The notes under the pieces are model-generated. The model ran no database searches. It had not been told where the DNA came from and saw nothing but the letters and a program-made list of their open reading frames with translations. From assembly GCF_009014635.1 (NCBI RefSeq), contig NZ_BKCF01000003.1, positions 310,001 through 374,000 of the forward strand: a stretch of DNA of 64,000 bases. Direction: 5' to 3'. The translations under genes were made by a program, and so were the position numbers. Positions 41,941 to 51,760 of the stretch are shown here, piece after piece. This DNA comes from Patiriisocius marinistellae. Its GTDB lineage: Bacteria > Bacteroidota > Bacteroidia > Flavobacteriales > Flavobacteriaceae. Position 1 is the stretch's first letter, and the number at the start of each line of letters is the position of its first letter.

Positions 41941-43629
41941 ATGAAAACAATTATAACAGTCCTTTTACTTAGTTCAATTTCAATATGTGCACAAAGTCTT
42001 CCTCAAGATTATTTTGACTCGCCTTTAGATATTCCTCTCATTCTTTCTGGAAGTTTTGGAGAATTACGAAGCAACCACTTTCATAGTGGACTCGATATCA
42101 AAACACAACAAAGAGAAGGGGTTCCTATCTATGCTCCAGCAGATGGTTTTATAAACCGTATAAAGGTTGCGCATTATGGCTACGGAAAAGCGCTATATAT
42201 TAAGCACCCTAATGGCTATGCTACCGTTTACGCTCACCTTAGAGAGTATGCTGGCGAAATTGAAGCATTTGTTAAGAAAGCACAATACGACAAAGAGAAA
42301 TTTGAAGTTGAGTTATTTCCTGAAGCAACACAATTACCTGTTAAAAAAGGGGCTCTTATAGGTTATACAGGAAACTCAGGTAGTAGTGGTGGTCCACACC
42401 TGCATTATGAAATAAGAGATAGCGCATCTAGACCTATGAATCCCATGCTTTTTGGGGTTGACATTCCTGATACGAAAAAACCTATTGTAACAACAGTAAT
42501 GGCGTACCCTTTAGAAGAGAATGCTATTATAAACGGTTTTAAAAATCCTGTTAAATTAAGACTTATTTTACAAAAAGATGGTTCATACAAAACAGAGAAA
42601 GTTATAGCTTACGGAAAAATAGGATTTGGAATAAATACAGTTGACCAAATGAACGGAGCATCAAACAAAAATGGAGTGTATCAAATAAAGACTCATTTTA
42701 ATGGTGAAGAAAAAGTAGATATACGATTTGAGAAATTTTCATTTGGTGAAACTCGTTATTTAAACCGCTACATTGATTACAATAGCTACAAAGTTAATAG
42801 AGATAGAGTTCAAAAGCTATTTAGAGAACCCAACAATCCACTAAGTATTTTTAAATATGAAAATAATAAGGGTGTTATTGAAGTTGAAAATGGGTTTAGC
42901 TCTAATTTTAATATTGAAGTAACAGACTTTAAAGGAAATGCTACATTAGTATCAATACCAGTGGAGGGTAAAACAGCAGAAATTTCAGAAGAAAAAGTAA
43001 TTGATGACTCCTTAGAGTTTGTACAGTCTAATCAGCCAACGACGATAAATACAGGAAAGTTTACTATCTATATTCCTAAAAAGGCATTTTACGAAGACAC
43101 CTATCTTTCTATAAATACAAGTGGCGATACATTACATTTTCATGAAGATATAATACCTGTTCATAAAAATATTTCAGTAAGCATGAGTATTGAAAACTAT
43201 ACAGGCGCTGATAAAAGTAAGTTGTTTATAGCACGATTAAATTACAGAGGCGATCCATATTACAACACCACACGCCTTAAAGGAAATGTCCTCACAGCAC
43301 GTACTCGCACATTAGGTAATTATGCACTTGTTGCAGACACAACGTCACCTAAAATAAAGGCCGTAAATTTTACTGCGGGTAAATGGATAAGCAACAATAA
43401 AACCCTTAAAATTAAAATTGATGATGATTTGAGCGGGATTAGTTCTTATCGAGCTACTATCAATGGAAAATTTATATTGATGGAATATAATTACAAGACT
43501 GACGTTTTAACTTATGATTTTGATGACGCCATCATTTCAGAAACCGAAAATAATTTGAAATTAATTGTAACCGATAATGTGGGAAATAGCAGTACATTTG
43601 AAGCTCAATTTTTCAGAAAACAACTATAA
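41941..43629 (+). CDS. M23 family metallopeptidase (LytM-like), exported
   Basis: A 562-residue protein with signal peptide (KTIITVLLLSSISICAQS). The N-terminal half holds a peptidase M23 domain: HFHSGLDIKTQQREG (zinc ligands His and Asp, about residues 42-56), then YATVYAHLREY and GGPHLHYEIRD (His-x-His, about 150-160). The C-terminal 350 residues are beta-rich with no named domain. M23 enzymes cut peptidoglycan peptide bridges or activate amidases. The TonB-dependent receptor gene starts 3 or 9 bp after its stop, so the two form an operon. Confidence 0.92.
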   Translation: MKTIITVLLLSSISICAQSLPQDYFDSPLDIPLILSGSFGELRSNHFHSGLDIKTQQREGVPIYAPADGFINRIKVAHYGYGKALYIKHPNGYATVYAHLREYAGEIEAFVKKAQYDKEKFEVELFPEATQLPVKKGALIGYTGNSGSSGGPHLHYEIRDSASRPMNPMLFGVDIPDTKKPIVTTVMAYPLEENAIINGFKNPVKLRLILQKDGSYKTEKVIAYGKIGFGINTVDQMNGASNKNGVYQIKTHFNGEEKVDIRFEKFSFGETRYLNRYIDYNSYKVNRDRVQKLFREPNNPLSIFKYENNKGVIEVENGFSSNFNIEVTDFKGNATLVSIPVEGKTAEISEEKVIDDSLEFVQSNQPTTINTGKFTIYIPKKAFYEDTYLSINTSGDTLHFHEDIIPVHKNISVSMSIENYTGADKSKLFIARLNYRGDPYYNTTRLKGNVLTARTRTLGNYALVADTTSPKIKAVNFTAGKWISNNKTLKIKIDDDLSGISSYRATINGKFILMEYNYKTDVLTYDFDDAIISETENNLKLIVTDNVGNSSTFEAQFFRKQL

Positions 43630-43632
43630 ATC

Positions 43633-46101
43633 TTGCTTTTGAAGACACGCCTATATTCCCTTAGCATAGTATTTTTTTTACTTACCTCTACACTTCTCGC
43701 TCAAAATGCGACAATAAAAGGTGTTATATTAGATGAAAACAATTTTCCTGTAGCTGGTGCTAATATTTCCTACGGAAATGTGGGAACCATTACAAATTTT
43801 GACGGCTATTACTTGCTTGAAATCCCATCAAATAGTGATGTAATTATTACATTTAGTCATGTCTCAAATAAAGATGTAACTGCAACCTTTAATTTAAGTC
43901 CTAATGAGGACTATATTTTTAATCCTGTAATGAAATCTACCGTAGAACAAATTACTACAGTCGTTATAACAGGAAGGGAAAATAAACGTGTTGAAGGAAT
44001 TACAACAATTAGTCCCGAAACTATAAAAAAAATACCCACAGCAAATAGTGGTGTAGAAACGTTGTTACAATCATTACCCGGTGTAAATAACAACAACGAA
44101 TTAAGTACTCAATATGCCGTTCGCGGAGGTAATTATGATGAAAATCTAGTTTATGTTAATGAGGTTGAAGTATATCGCCCTTTTTTAATACGTAGTGGTC
44201 AACAAGAAGGATTAAGTTTTGTAAATAGCGATATGACCTCTAAGGTTGATTTTTCTGCTGGTGGATTTCAAGCAAAATACGGAGATAAACTTTCTTCTGT
44301 TTTAGATATTACATATCGGCGTCCCACTGAGTTTGGAGCTAGTCTAGATCTTAGTTTATTAGGAGCAAGTGCAACTGTTGAAGGCATTTCAAAAAATGGA
44401 AGACTCACTGGATTAGTAGGTTTACGTTACCGCGATAATAGTTTATTCGTTAATGCTAAAGAAACCGAAACAAACTACCGTCCTACTTTTGCAGATGGAC
44501 AAACATATTTGAGCTATAAATTTAATAATAAGTTTGAGTTGAGCTTTTTAGGAAACATAGCTATAAATAATTACAGCTATAGTCCATTAACGCGTCAAAC
44601 AAATTTTGGCACAATTGCAGACCCTATTGCATTATTAGTTTTTTATGAAGGACAAGAAGAAGATAGATATGATACTTATTTTGGCGCATTAAAAAGTACT
44701 TATGTTGTATCACCTAATTATACAGCAAAACTTATTGGATCGATTTACCAAACACAAGAGCAAGAATTTTATGATATTTTAGCACAATACCGCTTAGGTG
44801 AAGTTGACACAAACATAGGTAGTGAAACTGCTGGAGACGTAACTTTTAGTGAAGGTATAGGGTCTCAACTTACACATGCTCGCAACAATCTTGATGCATT
44901 AATTGTCAACCTAGAACACAAAGGAAATGCTACAATTGGAGAAAATGAAATTGAATATGGAATAAAATACACGCATGAAGATATTCGTGATCGCATTCAA
45001 GAATATGAAATTATTGACTCAGCTGGTTTTTCTATTCGTCCGCCAATTATTGATTTTGCAAATCTTCAACCCTATGAACCTTTTACATCTGCAATTGTAC
45101 CTTATACAGATATTAGAGCAGAAAACGACGTGCAAATTGACAGAATAAGCGGTTATGCACAATGGAGTCGAAGAACTACACTTGGAGAAAGTGATGTATG
45201 GTTAAACGCGGGTGTTCGTGGGCATAATTGGACAGTTAGCGGCGATGGTATTGAAAGTACTACTCAAACAGTATTTAGTCCACGTGCCCAAATATCTTTA
45301 AAGCCAGATTGGGAAATGGACATGCTTTTTAGATTATCTGGAGGAGTTTATCACCAACCCCCTTTCTATAGAGAGTTGCGTGATTCTACAGGAACGGTTA
45401 GACCAGGTGTTAAAGCACAAAAATCTATTCATATTGTCCTCGGAAATGATTACAGCTTTGACCTTTGGGGCAGACCATTTACCCTTAATACAGAAGCATA
45501 TTATAAAAAACTAACCGATGTCAACCCTTATACATTAGAAAATGTAAGAATTAGATATCGTGCAAATAACAACGCAATAGCATACGCCTACGGATTAGAC
45601 CTAAGACTTGCTGGGGAATTTGTACCAGGAACTGAAAGCTGGGTAAGTTTAGGATATTTAAAAACTGAAGAAAACATTGATGACCGAGGTTATATTTTTA
45701 GACCTACTGATCAACGACTAAAAGTTGGTTTACTACTACAAGATTATGTAAAAGTAATTCCTAACTTAAAAGGTTATTTAAACCTACAATACAACACAGG
45801 ATTGCCAGGAGGTTCGCCAAGCTACGCAGATCCTTATGACTACCAGCAACGATTACGTGATTACAAACGTGCTGATCTTGGAGTACAATATGTTCTTGTA
45901 GATGAAAACAGTCAAAGAGAAAGCGGTCTTTTCAAACCATTTGAAGAGTTAACCATTGGTGCAGAGATATTTAATATTTTTGATGTACAAAACTCTATCA
46001 CAAATACGTTTGTGAGAGACGTTTATACAAAAGTGCAGTATTCAATCCCTAATTATCTAACACCACGTATTTTTAACGTTAGAGTTACCGCTAAATTTTA
46101 A
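43633..46101 (+). CDS. TonB-dependent outer-membrane receptor with carboxypeptidase-like regulatory domain
   Basis: An 822-residue protein: signal peptide (SLSIVFFLLTSTLLAQ), a CarboxypepD_reg-like domain (about 22-110: ATIKGVILDENNFPVAGANISYGNVGTITNFDGYY), plug (VVITGRENKRVEG, VETLLQSLPGVNNNNELSTQYAVRGGNYDENLVYVNEVEV) and a 22-strand barrel ending in RVTAKF. No ATG is in frame near the start; TTG at 43633 or at 43639 (MKTRLYSLS after initiation) both fit. It probably takes up a siderophore, peptide or polymer fragment. The M23 peptidase upstream might release its ligand. Confidence 0.92.
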   Translation: MLLKTRLYSLSIVFFLLTSTLLAQNATIKGVILDENNFPVAGANISYGNVGTITNFDGYYLLEIPSNSDVIITFSHVSNKDVTATFNLSPNEDYIFNPVMKSTVEQITTVVITGRENKRVEGITTISPETIKKIPTANSGVETLLQSLPGVNNNNELSTQYAVRGGNYDENLVYVNEVEVYRPFLIRSGQQEGLSFVNSDMTSKVDFSAGGFQAKYGDKLSSVLDITYRRPTEFGASLDLSLLGASATVEGISKNGRLTGLVGLRYRDNSLFVNAKETETNYRPTFADGQTYLSYKFNNKFELSFLGNIAINNYSYSPLTRQTNFGTIADPIALLVFYEGQEEDRYDTYFGALKSTYVVSPNYTAKLIGSIYQTQEQEFYDILAQYRLGEVDTNIGSETAGDVTFSEGIGSQLTHARNNLDALIVNLEHKGNATIGENEIEYGIKYTHEDIRDRIQEYEIIDSAGFSIRPPIIDFANLQPYEPFTSAIVPYTDIRAENDVQIDRISGYAQWSRRTTLGESDVWLNAGVRGHNWTVSGDGIESTTQTVFSPRAQISLKPDWEMDMLFRLSGGVYHQPPFYRELRDSTGTVRPGVKAQKSIHIVLGNDYSFDLWGRPFTLNTEAYYKKLTDVNPYTLENVRIRYRANNNAIAYAYGLDLRLAGEFVPGTESWVSLGYLKTEENIDDRGYIFRPTDQRLKVGLLLQDYVKVIPNLKGYLNLQYNTGLPGGSPSYADPYDYQQRLRDYKRADLGVQYVLVDENSQRESGLFKPFEELTIGAEIFNIFDVQNSITNTFVRDVYTKVQYSIPNYLTPRIFNVRVTAKF

Positions 46102-46195
46102 AAAATAAGGCATAGCAAACCCTTATAAAATTGAAGATTTATAAACTTCTATTAAAATAGTATGCTTTAAAATTATTTAAAAAGTATAATGTAAA

Positions 46196-47344
46196 TTAGG
46201 AGTTGACAAACTCTTTTAGTGTTTCAACAACATAATCTATTTCATCTTTTGTATTAAAACTTGAAAAAGAAAATCTAATAGATGGTTTTGCCATATCTTC
46301 ATCGCTTAAAATTTCGGCTAAAACATGAGACCCTTTTGAACTACCACTTTGACAAGCACTTCCTTTTGAGCAAGCAATTCCTTTAAGATCAAGTTGAAAT
46401 AATAACATTAACCCTTTTTCTGGTGTTACAGGCAAACAAACATTTAATAATGTATATGTGCTTTTTTCATCATCATCGCAAGAGCCATTAAATTGTATTT
46501 CTGGGATGTGTAAAGTTAATTGCTCCTTAAAGTATTTTTTTAATTCGCCTATATATGCTTTTTCTTTAGATAAGTTTTGATAGCTAATTTTTAATGCTTC
46601 TACCATACCTGCAATTGCATAAACAGCTTCTGTTCCAGCTCGCATGCCACGCTCTTGTTCTCCACCAAAAATAAGTGGTTTCAATCCCGTATTTTTTCTT
46701 ATAAAAGCAAATCCGGCACCCTTAGGCCCATGAAACTTATGTGCTGCAACAGCTGCAAAATCAACAGGGATTTCTTTAAAATCTAATTCAAAATGCCCTA
46801 CAGATTGTACTGTATCACTATGAAATAAAGCATTGTATTTTTTACACAACTTTGCAGTTTTATCTAAATCTAAAATGTTTCCAATTTCATTGTTAACATG
46901 CATTAATGACACGAGAGTTTTATTTTCTGTATCTGCTAATAATGTTTCTAAATGTATAAAATCAACATGCCCACAATCATCAAGTTCGACGTAATCTACT
47001 TTAATACTATGGGTAGATTCTAACTGATTAATACTATAAAGTACAGCGTGGTGTTCAATTTTACTTGAAATAATCCGGGTGACTCCTAAATCTCTCACAC
47101 AACTGTTGATCACTAGATTATCAGCTTCCGTACCCCCTGATGTAAAAATAATTTCAGAAGGAGAAACGTTTAAAATTTTTGCAACTTCTTTTCTTCCAGT
47201 TTCAATGAAACTCTTTGATGAACGTCCATAGGCGTGGGATGAAGAAGGATTTCCATATTCTGTTTTAAGTACTTCAGTCATAGAATAAATAACCTCATTT
47301 CTTAACTGAGTGGTTGCTGCACTATCAAAATATACTTTTTTCAA
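46196..47344 (-). CDS. Cysteine desulfurase (NifS/IscS-like), TTG start
   Basis: A 382-residue PLP enzyme when started at the TTG at 47344 (MKKVYFDSAATTQLR), the standard family N-terminus. The frame runs open to 47518, but that 58-residue extension is hydrophobic, unconserved and would overlap the divergent lipoprotein gene. Motifs: SGGTEADN, His in SSKIEHHAVL, PLP Lys in AAVAAHKFHGPKGAG, and the active-site Cys loop CSKGSACQSGSSKGSH. It supplies sulfur from cysteine for Fe-S clusters or tRNA thiolation; which of these is not certain without the rest of the genome. Confidence 0.9.
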   Translation of the reverse strand: MKKVYFDSAATTQLRNEVIYSMTEVLKTEYGNPSSSHAYGRSSKSFIETGRKEVAKILNVSPSEIIFTSGGTEADNLVINSCVRDLGVTRIISSKIEHHAVLYSINQLESTHSIKVDYVELDDCGHVDFIHLETLLADTENKTLVSLMHVNNEIGNILDLDKTAKLCKKYNALFHSDTVQSVGHFELDFKEIPVDFAAVAAHKFHGPKGAGFAFIRKNTGLKPLIFGGEQERGMRAGTEAVYAIAGMVEALKISYQNLSKEKAYIGELKKYFKEQLTLHIPEIQFNGSCDDDEKSTYTLLNVCLPVTPEKGLMLLFQLDLKGIACSKGSACQSGSSKGSHVLAEILSDEDMAKPSIRFSFSSFNTKDEIDYVVETLKEFVNS

Positions 47345-47465
47345 GAGGAGTTTTATTTTTAAAATTTGTAATAAAAACAAAAATACAGATAATATTATGA
47401 GTATTGATAGCCACTTATAAAGAATTGCTTTACTTTGTAAATACAATTTATATGTACTATTTATA

Positions 47466-48332
47466 ATGAAAAACATTTGGGGCTTACTCGTAACTATATT
47501 CCTATTTATAGGCTGCAACGACGGTGATATTATTATAACAAACTTTGATTTTCAAGATGCCACATTGCAAAACTGTGGTGAAGTTGGAGGCTATGTATTT
47601 TTTAAGATTAACCCATCTGTAAATGAGAGTATTTCTTTATTACTACAAGTCAATGATGAGCTTTTTATAGAGACTGGCACACAATCTTTTGAACTTTCAG
47701 AAACTACAAACACGATCAACTATCGCAGTTTCGACAATGTAATAACAAGTGACTATTTTTGTAATCCAGTGCCCCCCACAAACCCATTAACTATCACTGA
47801 ATATTTGGGATATTCTGGTACCGTTAATCTTATTTCTGAAACCGTATTAGATGATAATGATAATATTGAGGAAGAAATTTCAACCTTAGACACAGATAAT
47901 GATGGGTTACCAAATTATTATGACTTTGATGACGATGGTGATAATGTAGCAACAAGTGTTGAGCTTGGTCCTGATTATCCACGAATTCCCCCAAGGGATA
48001 CTGATGGTGATGGAATACCAGATTATTTAGACAATGATGATGACGGGGATGGTGTTTTAACCATTAATGAAGACACAAACGGAAATATGAATCCGCTCGA
48101 CGATGTTTCGGATATTGACGTTGGCGCTGATTATCTTAATAATAATATAACTACATCAACACCAGCAACAGGTTATAGAGAACATAGCTATAACAGAACT
48201 AGCGACGGTGCAATTATCATTAATGACTTGACACTATTTAATGAAGATGAAGAATTAACCTTTGAAGTTTTTAATTTAGGAGCAATTGATAATGTTAGAA
48301 ATGAGACTATTCTAATAACTCCAGATTTTTAG
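47466..48332 (+). CDS. Lipoprotein with thrombospondin type 3-like calcium-binding repeats
   Basis: A 288-residue lipoprotein (MKNIWGLLVTIFLFIGC, Cys near residue 17). After a beta-rich region, DTDNDGLPNYYDFDDDGDNVATSVE and DTDGDGIPDYLDNDDDGDGV at about residues 140-195 are two TSP3-type calcium-binding repeats with the DxDxDG pattern. Such repeats stiffen cell-surface proteins with bound calcium. Convergent with, and 4 bp overlapping, the Smr-domain gene. Confidence 0.83.
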   Translation: MKNIWGLLVTIFLFIGCNDGDIIITNFDFQDATLQNCGEVGGYVFFKINPSVNESISLLLQVNDELFIETGTQSFELSETTNTINYRSFDNVITSDYFCNPVPPTNPLTITEYLGYSGTVNLISETVLDDNDNIEEEISTLDTDNDGLPNYYDFDDDGDNVATSVELGPDYPRIPPRDTDGDGIPDYLDNDDDGDGVLTINEDTNGNMNPLDDVSDIDVGADYLNNNITTSTPATGYREHSYNRTSDGAIIINDLTLFNEDEELTFEVFNLGAIDNVRNETILITPDF

Positions 48333-48877
48333 GGGCTTACATTCTGAAATATATAAACTTCAGTAGCACCTCTCCCGTATTTTTGATAGTTTGCATCGTT
48401 ATAAGAAACGTTTTCATATTTACGAAATAAGAACTCCAATTCTGTCCTAAGAACACCTTCACCCACACCGTGAATAAACACTACACGTTGAATTTTTTTT
48501 AGCATAGCAAATTCTAATTGTCGCCTTGCCGTATCTATCTGTATTTCAAGCATATCATAATTAGACATTCCTTTTTCATTATGAACTAATTGATGTATAT
48601 GAAGATCTACTTCCATTGGTGGTAACGTGCGCTCTTTTGGTTTAACACGTGTGTTCTTCTTTGGACGTTTTTCTTGTTTTTCAAATTTCACCTCTTGTGG
48701 ATTGAAAGTATGAAATTCTCTATTGTTAATTTCCGAAGAAATTACAACAAGTTCAGATTTATGGAATTCCATTTCAAAACCATCTTCAGTTTCAACTGTT
48801 ATTTTATCCTCATCAATTTGTTGAATAATACCAGAAAATACATCATCAAGAACCATTATTTTATCTCCAACTTTCAT
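48329..48877 (-). CDS. Smr/MutS2-type domain protein with DUF2027-like N-terminus
   Basis: A 182-residue protein from ATG 48877 (MKVGDKIMVLDDVFSGII). Residues 1-60 are a KOW-like beta domain (DUF2027 type). The C-terminal Smr domain shows EVDLHIHQL (about 106-114) and VFIHGVGEGVLRTEL. Smr domains nick or bind branched nucleic acids or act on collided ribosomes; the biological role here is unknown. The frame extends to 48913 without conserved sequence. An exact TTTCCGAAGAAA lies inside. Confidence 0.88.
   Translation of the reverse strand: MKVGDKIMVLDDVFSGIIQQIDEDKITVETEDGFEMEFHKSELVVISSEINNREFHTFNPQEVKFEKQEKRPKKNTRVKPKERTLPPMEVDLHIHQLVHNEKGMSNYDMLEIQIDTARRQLEFAMLKKIQRVVFIHGVGEGVLRTELEFLFRKYENVSYNDANYQKYGRGATEVYIFQNVSP
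48730..48741 (-). repeat. TTTCTTCGGAAA element, copy 7
   Basis: Exact copy inside the Smr gene, encoding SSE of ISSEIN. Confidence 0.5.
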
Positions 48878-49056
48878 ACTCAAATTCTTTATAAATATCA
48901 AAAATACCTTCAAATTTTATTACCTAAGGCATATAAATCAATGTATTTCGTCGAAAAGTGACGAATATTTTTCCTACACATACCATAATTACTTAAATTT
49001 ATCGCGTAACAAAAATATTTGACCCCCAAATCCAAATATTTTATTAAATTGAGAAT

Positions 49057-50997
49057 ATGAAAACCCTACTACTTACCGCTGTTTCAGCAATTGCAGTTAC
49101 TTCAATTGCTACAGCTCAATTATCTGTCTCCCCCAATGCAACGACATCTACCGATAGTTATATATATGCCTCAGATGTAAGCATATACGTAGAAGGTTAT
49201 GTTCGTTTAGTAGAAAATAATAATAATTCTGATACCGAAGCAAGTATGTACTTGCGTAATCAAGCCCAACTTCTTCAAGGAGGGAGTGATAATCAAAATA
49301 GAGGAACTGGTACAATATCTGTTCATCAAGATAGTAATTCTGATGCGTATGACTATAACTTATGGGCTTCACCGGTTAGCGTTCCTGTGGCATCTTTTGG
49401 TAACGATCGTTTTGGTATATCTAGATTATATCAATCTACAGGTGTAACAAGTGCAAATTCTGCAATTTTGAAGTCTGGTCATAATGGTGTATCTAATCCA
49501 TTACAAATTTCATCAAGATGGTTTTATCGTTGGGCTCCAGCATCACAAGGTTTTGTTCGAGTAAATAGTGCAGATATTATTCCTGCTGGTTATGGGTATA
49601 TTATGAAAGGAACTGATATTACTGCAGGAAATGTACCAGAGACACAAAATCAAAATTATGATTTTAGAGGACGTCCTAATAGCGGTGATATCTCAGTTGC
49701 ACTTTATCCTGTGGGATCTAATGATGAAGGGAATACTTTAACCGGAAACCCTTATCCTTCTGCACTAGATTTAAATGCTTTTTTTTATGACCCAGCAAAT
49801 GCAGGGAAATTTAGCATGATTCAATATTATGATGAAGATAGAACAATTAACTCTCATGCACACGTAGATAATAAATCTGGTTATAGCACTTGGGCTCCTG
49901 GCCCACAAAGTACTATTGCTCCAGGACAACCTGGATATAATCCTGGTACTTATACTGTTGGTGTTTTTCAAAATTTTGACAGTGCTGGAAACCCAATTGG
50001 ATCAACCGGAGTGGATGCAGAACAAGTAGATGGGAGAAGAATGGCGCCTATAGCTCAAGGTTTTTTTATTAAGTCATTACCTTCTGTCACATCACAAACA
50101 ACTTTAACTTATAAAAATAGCCATCGCCGTTTTGTTAAAGAGGCAGTTGATATTTCTGAGTTTAAAAATCAAGAAGGCCAATCATCAATCTCTTCTAATT
50201 TTGAATCTTCTCATAACCCTTTAGGAGGAAATACCATCGACCCAACCAATCCAGAAGCTGCATTTTTTGCACCCCAGATTAGAATTAACACTTATATGGG
50301 TACTTCCCACATGAGACAAACTGTATTAATGCTGCACAATGATACCACAGATGGTTTTGATTTAGGGTGGGATGCTATTAGTCCAATGGATGCAACATCT
50401 GAGATGTATTTCGCCGTTATGACTCCATGGCACGATAGAGATCCTTTTCCATTTGTTATTAATTCAATACCTTTTGATAATATTTCAAAACAAGTACCTA
50501 TTACATTTGAAATTGAAGAAGAAATGACTGTCACGGTTACTGGTATTGAAGAAAATGACCTTCCTGTTGATCATATATATGTTTATGATAATTTAAATGA
50601 TACTTATCAAGAAATAACTGGAAATAATGCAGCATCTTACTTATTACAACAAGGTGTTTATGAGGACAGATTCTTTATAGTTTTTACAAAATACGAAATA
50701 GGTCAAGCTTCTAGAGGTCAAACTAAAGGAGCTGAAGAAGGAGGAAAAGAAGCTATTAACTTCTTTCAAAATAATAGACAAGCACAATTAGAAATTTCAA
50801 ACCCTGAAGGATACGAAATTAAAAGTGCTGCAATTTTTGATATGACGGGTAGATTAGTTTTAACTCAACAAAACTTAGGTAATAATAGAAATTTACAATT
50901 CCCTACAGGTACGTTTAGTAATGGTGTTTATTTAGTTGTTTTGACAACCGACAGCGATGAAATTATTGATTACAAAATTATTGTAGAAAATAGATAA
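49057..50997 (+). CDS. T9SS type A sorting-domain surface protein
   Basis: A 646-residue protein with signal peptide (KTLLLTAVSAIAVTSIATAQ), no enzymatic motif and a C-terminal domain of about 75 residues (QLEISNPEGYEIKSAAIFDM...TGRLVLTQ...GVYLVVLTTDSDEIIDYKIIVENR) typical of T9SS type A cargo. The signal sends it through Sec, then the T9SS to the surface. The body has repeated short regions with GNPYPSALDLNAFF and similar patterns seen in many flavobacterial cargo proteins of unknown function. Confidence 0.88.
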   Translation: MKTLLLTAVSAIAVTSIATAQLSVSPNATTSTDSYIYASDVSIYVEGYVRLVENNNNSDTEASMYLRNQAQLLQGGSDNQNRGTGTISVHQDSNSDAYDYNLWASPVSVPVASFGNDRFGISRLYQSTGVTSANSAILKSGHNGVSNPLQISSRWFYRWAPASQGFVRVNSADIIPAGYGYIMKGTDITAGNVPETQNQNYDFRGRPNSGDISVALYPVGSNDEGNTLTGNPYPSALDLNAFFYDPANAGKFSMIQYYDEDRTINSHAHVDNKSGYSTWAPGPQSTIAPGQPGYNPGTYTVGVFQNFDSAGNPIGSTGVDAEQVDGRRMAPIAQGFFIKSLPSVTSQTTLTYKNSHRRFVKEAVDISEFKNQEGQSSISSNFESSHNPLGGNTIDPTNPEAAFFAPQIRINTYMGTSHMRQTVLMLHNDTTDGFDLGWDAISPMDATSEMYFAVMTPWHDRDPFPFVINSIPFDNISKQVPITFEIEEEMTVTVTGIEENDLPVDHIYVYDNLNDTYQEITGNNAASYLLQQGVYEDRFFIVFTKYEIGQASRGQTKGAEEGGKEAINFFQNNRQAQLEISNPEGYEIKSAAIFDMTGRLVLTQQNLGNNRNLQFPTGTFSNGVYLVVLTTDSDEIIDYKIIVENR

Positions 50998-51016
50998 AAA
51001 TTGTTTATTTATAGGT

Positions 51017-51298
51017 ATGGAAGATTTTATGTTACCCTGCCTTAATAAAAAACTTTTCGGATTAGAATGTTTTGGCTGTGGCTTTCAAAGAGCTACAGCC
51101 TTACTTTTTAGAGGTGAGTTCATTGATGCTTTTAAAATGTATCCAGCAATTTATACCCTACTCTTATTTGGGCTCTTTGTTTTTGCCAGCATGATTTGGA
51201 ATATTAAATACGCTTACAAAATTAAAATTGCCTTTGCTATCCTAAATGGTGTCATTATCCTTGTGAGTTATTTCTACAAGATGAGCTTCTTATTTTAG
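51017..51298 (+). CDS. DUF2752 family small membrane protein
   Basis: A 93-residue protein with two membrane helices (about 37-57 and 63-85) and Cys motifs PCLNKKLFGLECFGCGFQRA near the N-terminus, which are the hallmark of DUF2752. Conserved Cys could bind metal. It starts 20 bp after the T9SS cargo gene and 52 bp before a second small membrane protein; the pair is common in flavobacteria. Function unknown. Confidence 0.82.
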   Translation: MEDFMLPCLNKKLFGLECFGCGFQRATALLFRGEFIDAFKMYPAIYTLLLFGLFVFASMIWNIKYAYKIKIAFAILNGVIILVSYFYKMSFLF

Positions 51299-51350
51299 TA
51301 CATCAAATTTTTAGATTATTTTTAAGTACTAAACCAAACGACAAATTACT

Positions 51351-51680
51351 ATGGAACAACAAACACTACCCAATTCGCAGGCAATACTCATCTTAGGGAT
51401 ATTATCAATTCCACTATGCTGTTGTTACGGAATTCCCGCATTAGTACTAGGTATCATTGCTATAGTCCTTGCAAAAAAAGCAACTGATTTGCACAATGAA
51501 AATCCTGAAATGTACAAAGGTTTTCAAAATGTAAAGACCGGTAAAATCCTTGCAATTATTGGTATATCACTTGGTGTAATATACATTATAATTAACATTG
51601 CTATGATTGCAATTTATGGATTTGATGGCCTTCAAGAAATGCAACAGGAAATGTTACAACAATATAACCTAGAAGGATAG
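51351..51680 (+). CDS. CCC-motif small membrane protein
   Basis: A 109-residue protein with two membrane helices (about 13-38, 65-88) around a central soluble loop. The first helix contains a CCC triplet (IPLCCCYGIPALVLG), the hallmark of the family named after it. It lies next to a DUF2752 gene, the usual genomic partner, and ends at a plus-strand terminator. Function unknown. Confidence 0.82.
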   Translation: MEQQTLPNSQAILILGILSIPLCCCYGIPALVLGIIAIVLAKKATDLHNENPEMYKGFQNVKTGKILAIIGISLGVIYIIINIAMIAIYGFDGLQEMQQEMLQQYNLEG

Positions 51681-51700
51681 TAATAGTTAATAAATAAATT

Positions 51701-51735
51701 AAAGGGAGCGATATTAATTAAATATTGCTCCCTTT
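51701..51735 (+). terminator. Terminator after the CCC-motif gene
   Basis: AAAGGGAGC / GCTCCCTTT stem extended by a G-U pair on the plus strand, then T-run. The G-U (C-A on the other strand) supports plus-strand use. Confidence 0.82.
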
Positions 51736-51760
51736 TTTATTTTAAATTTCTTAGGAAATT

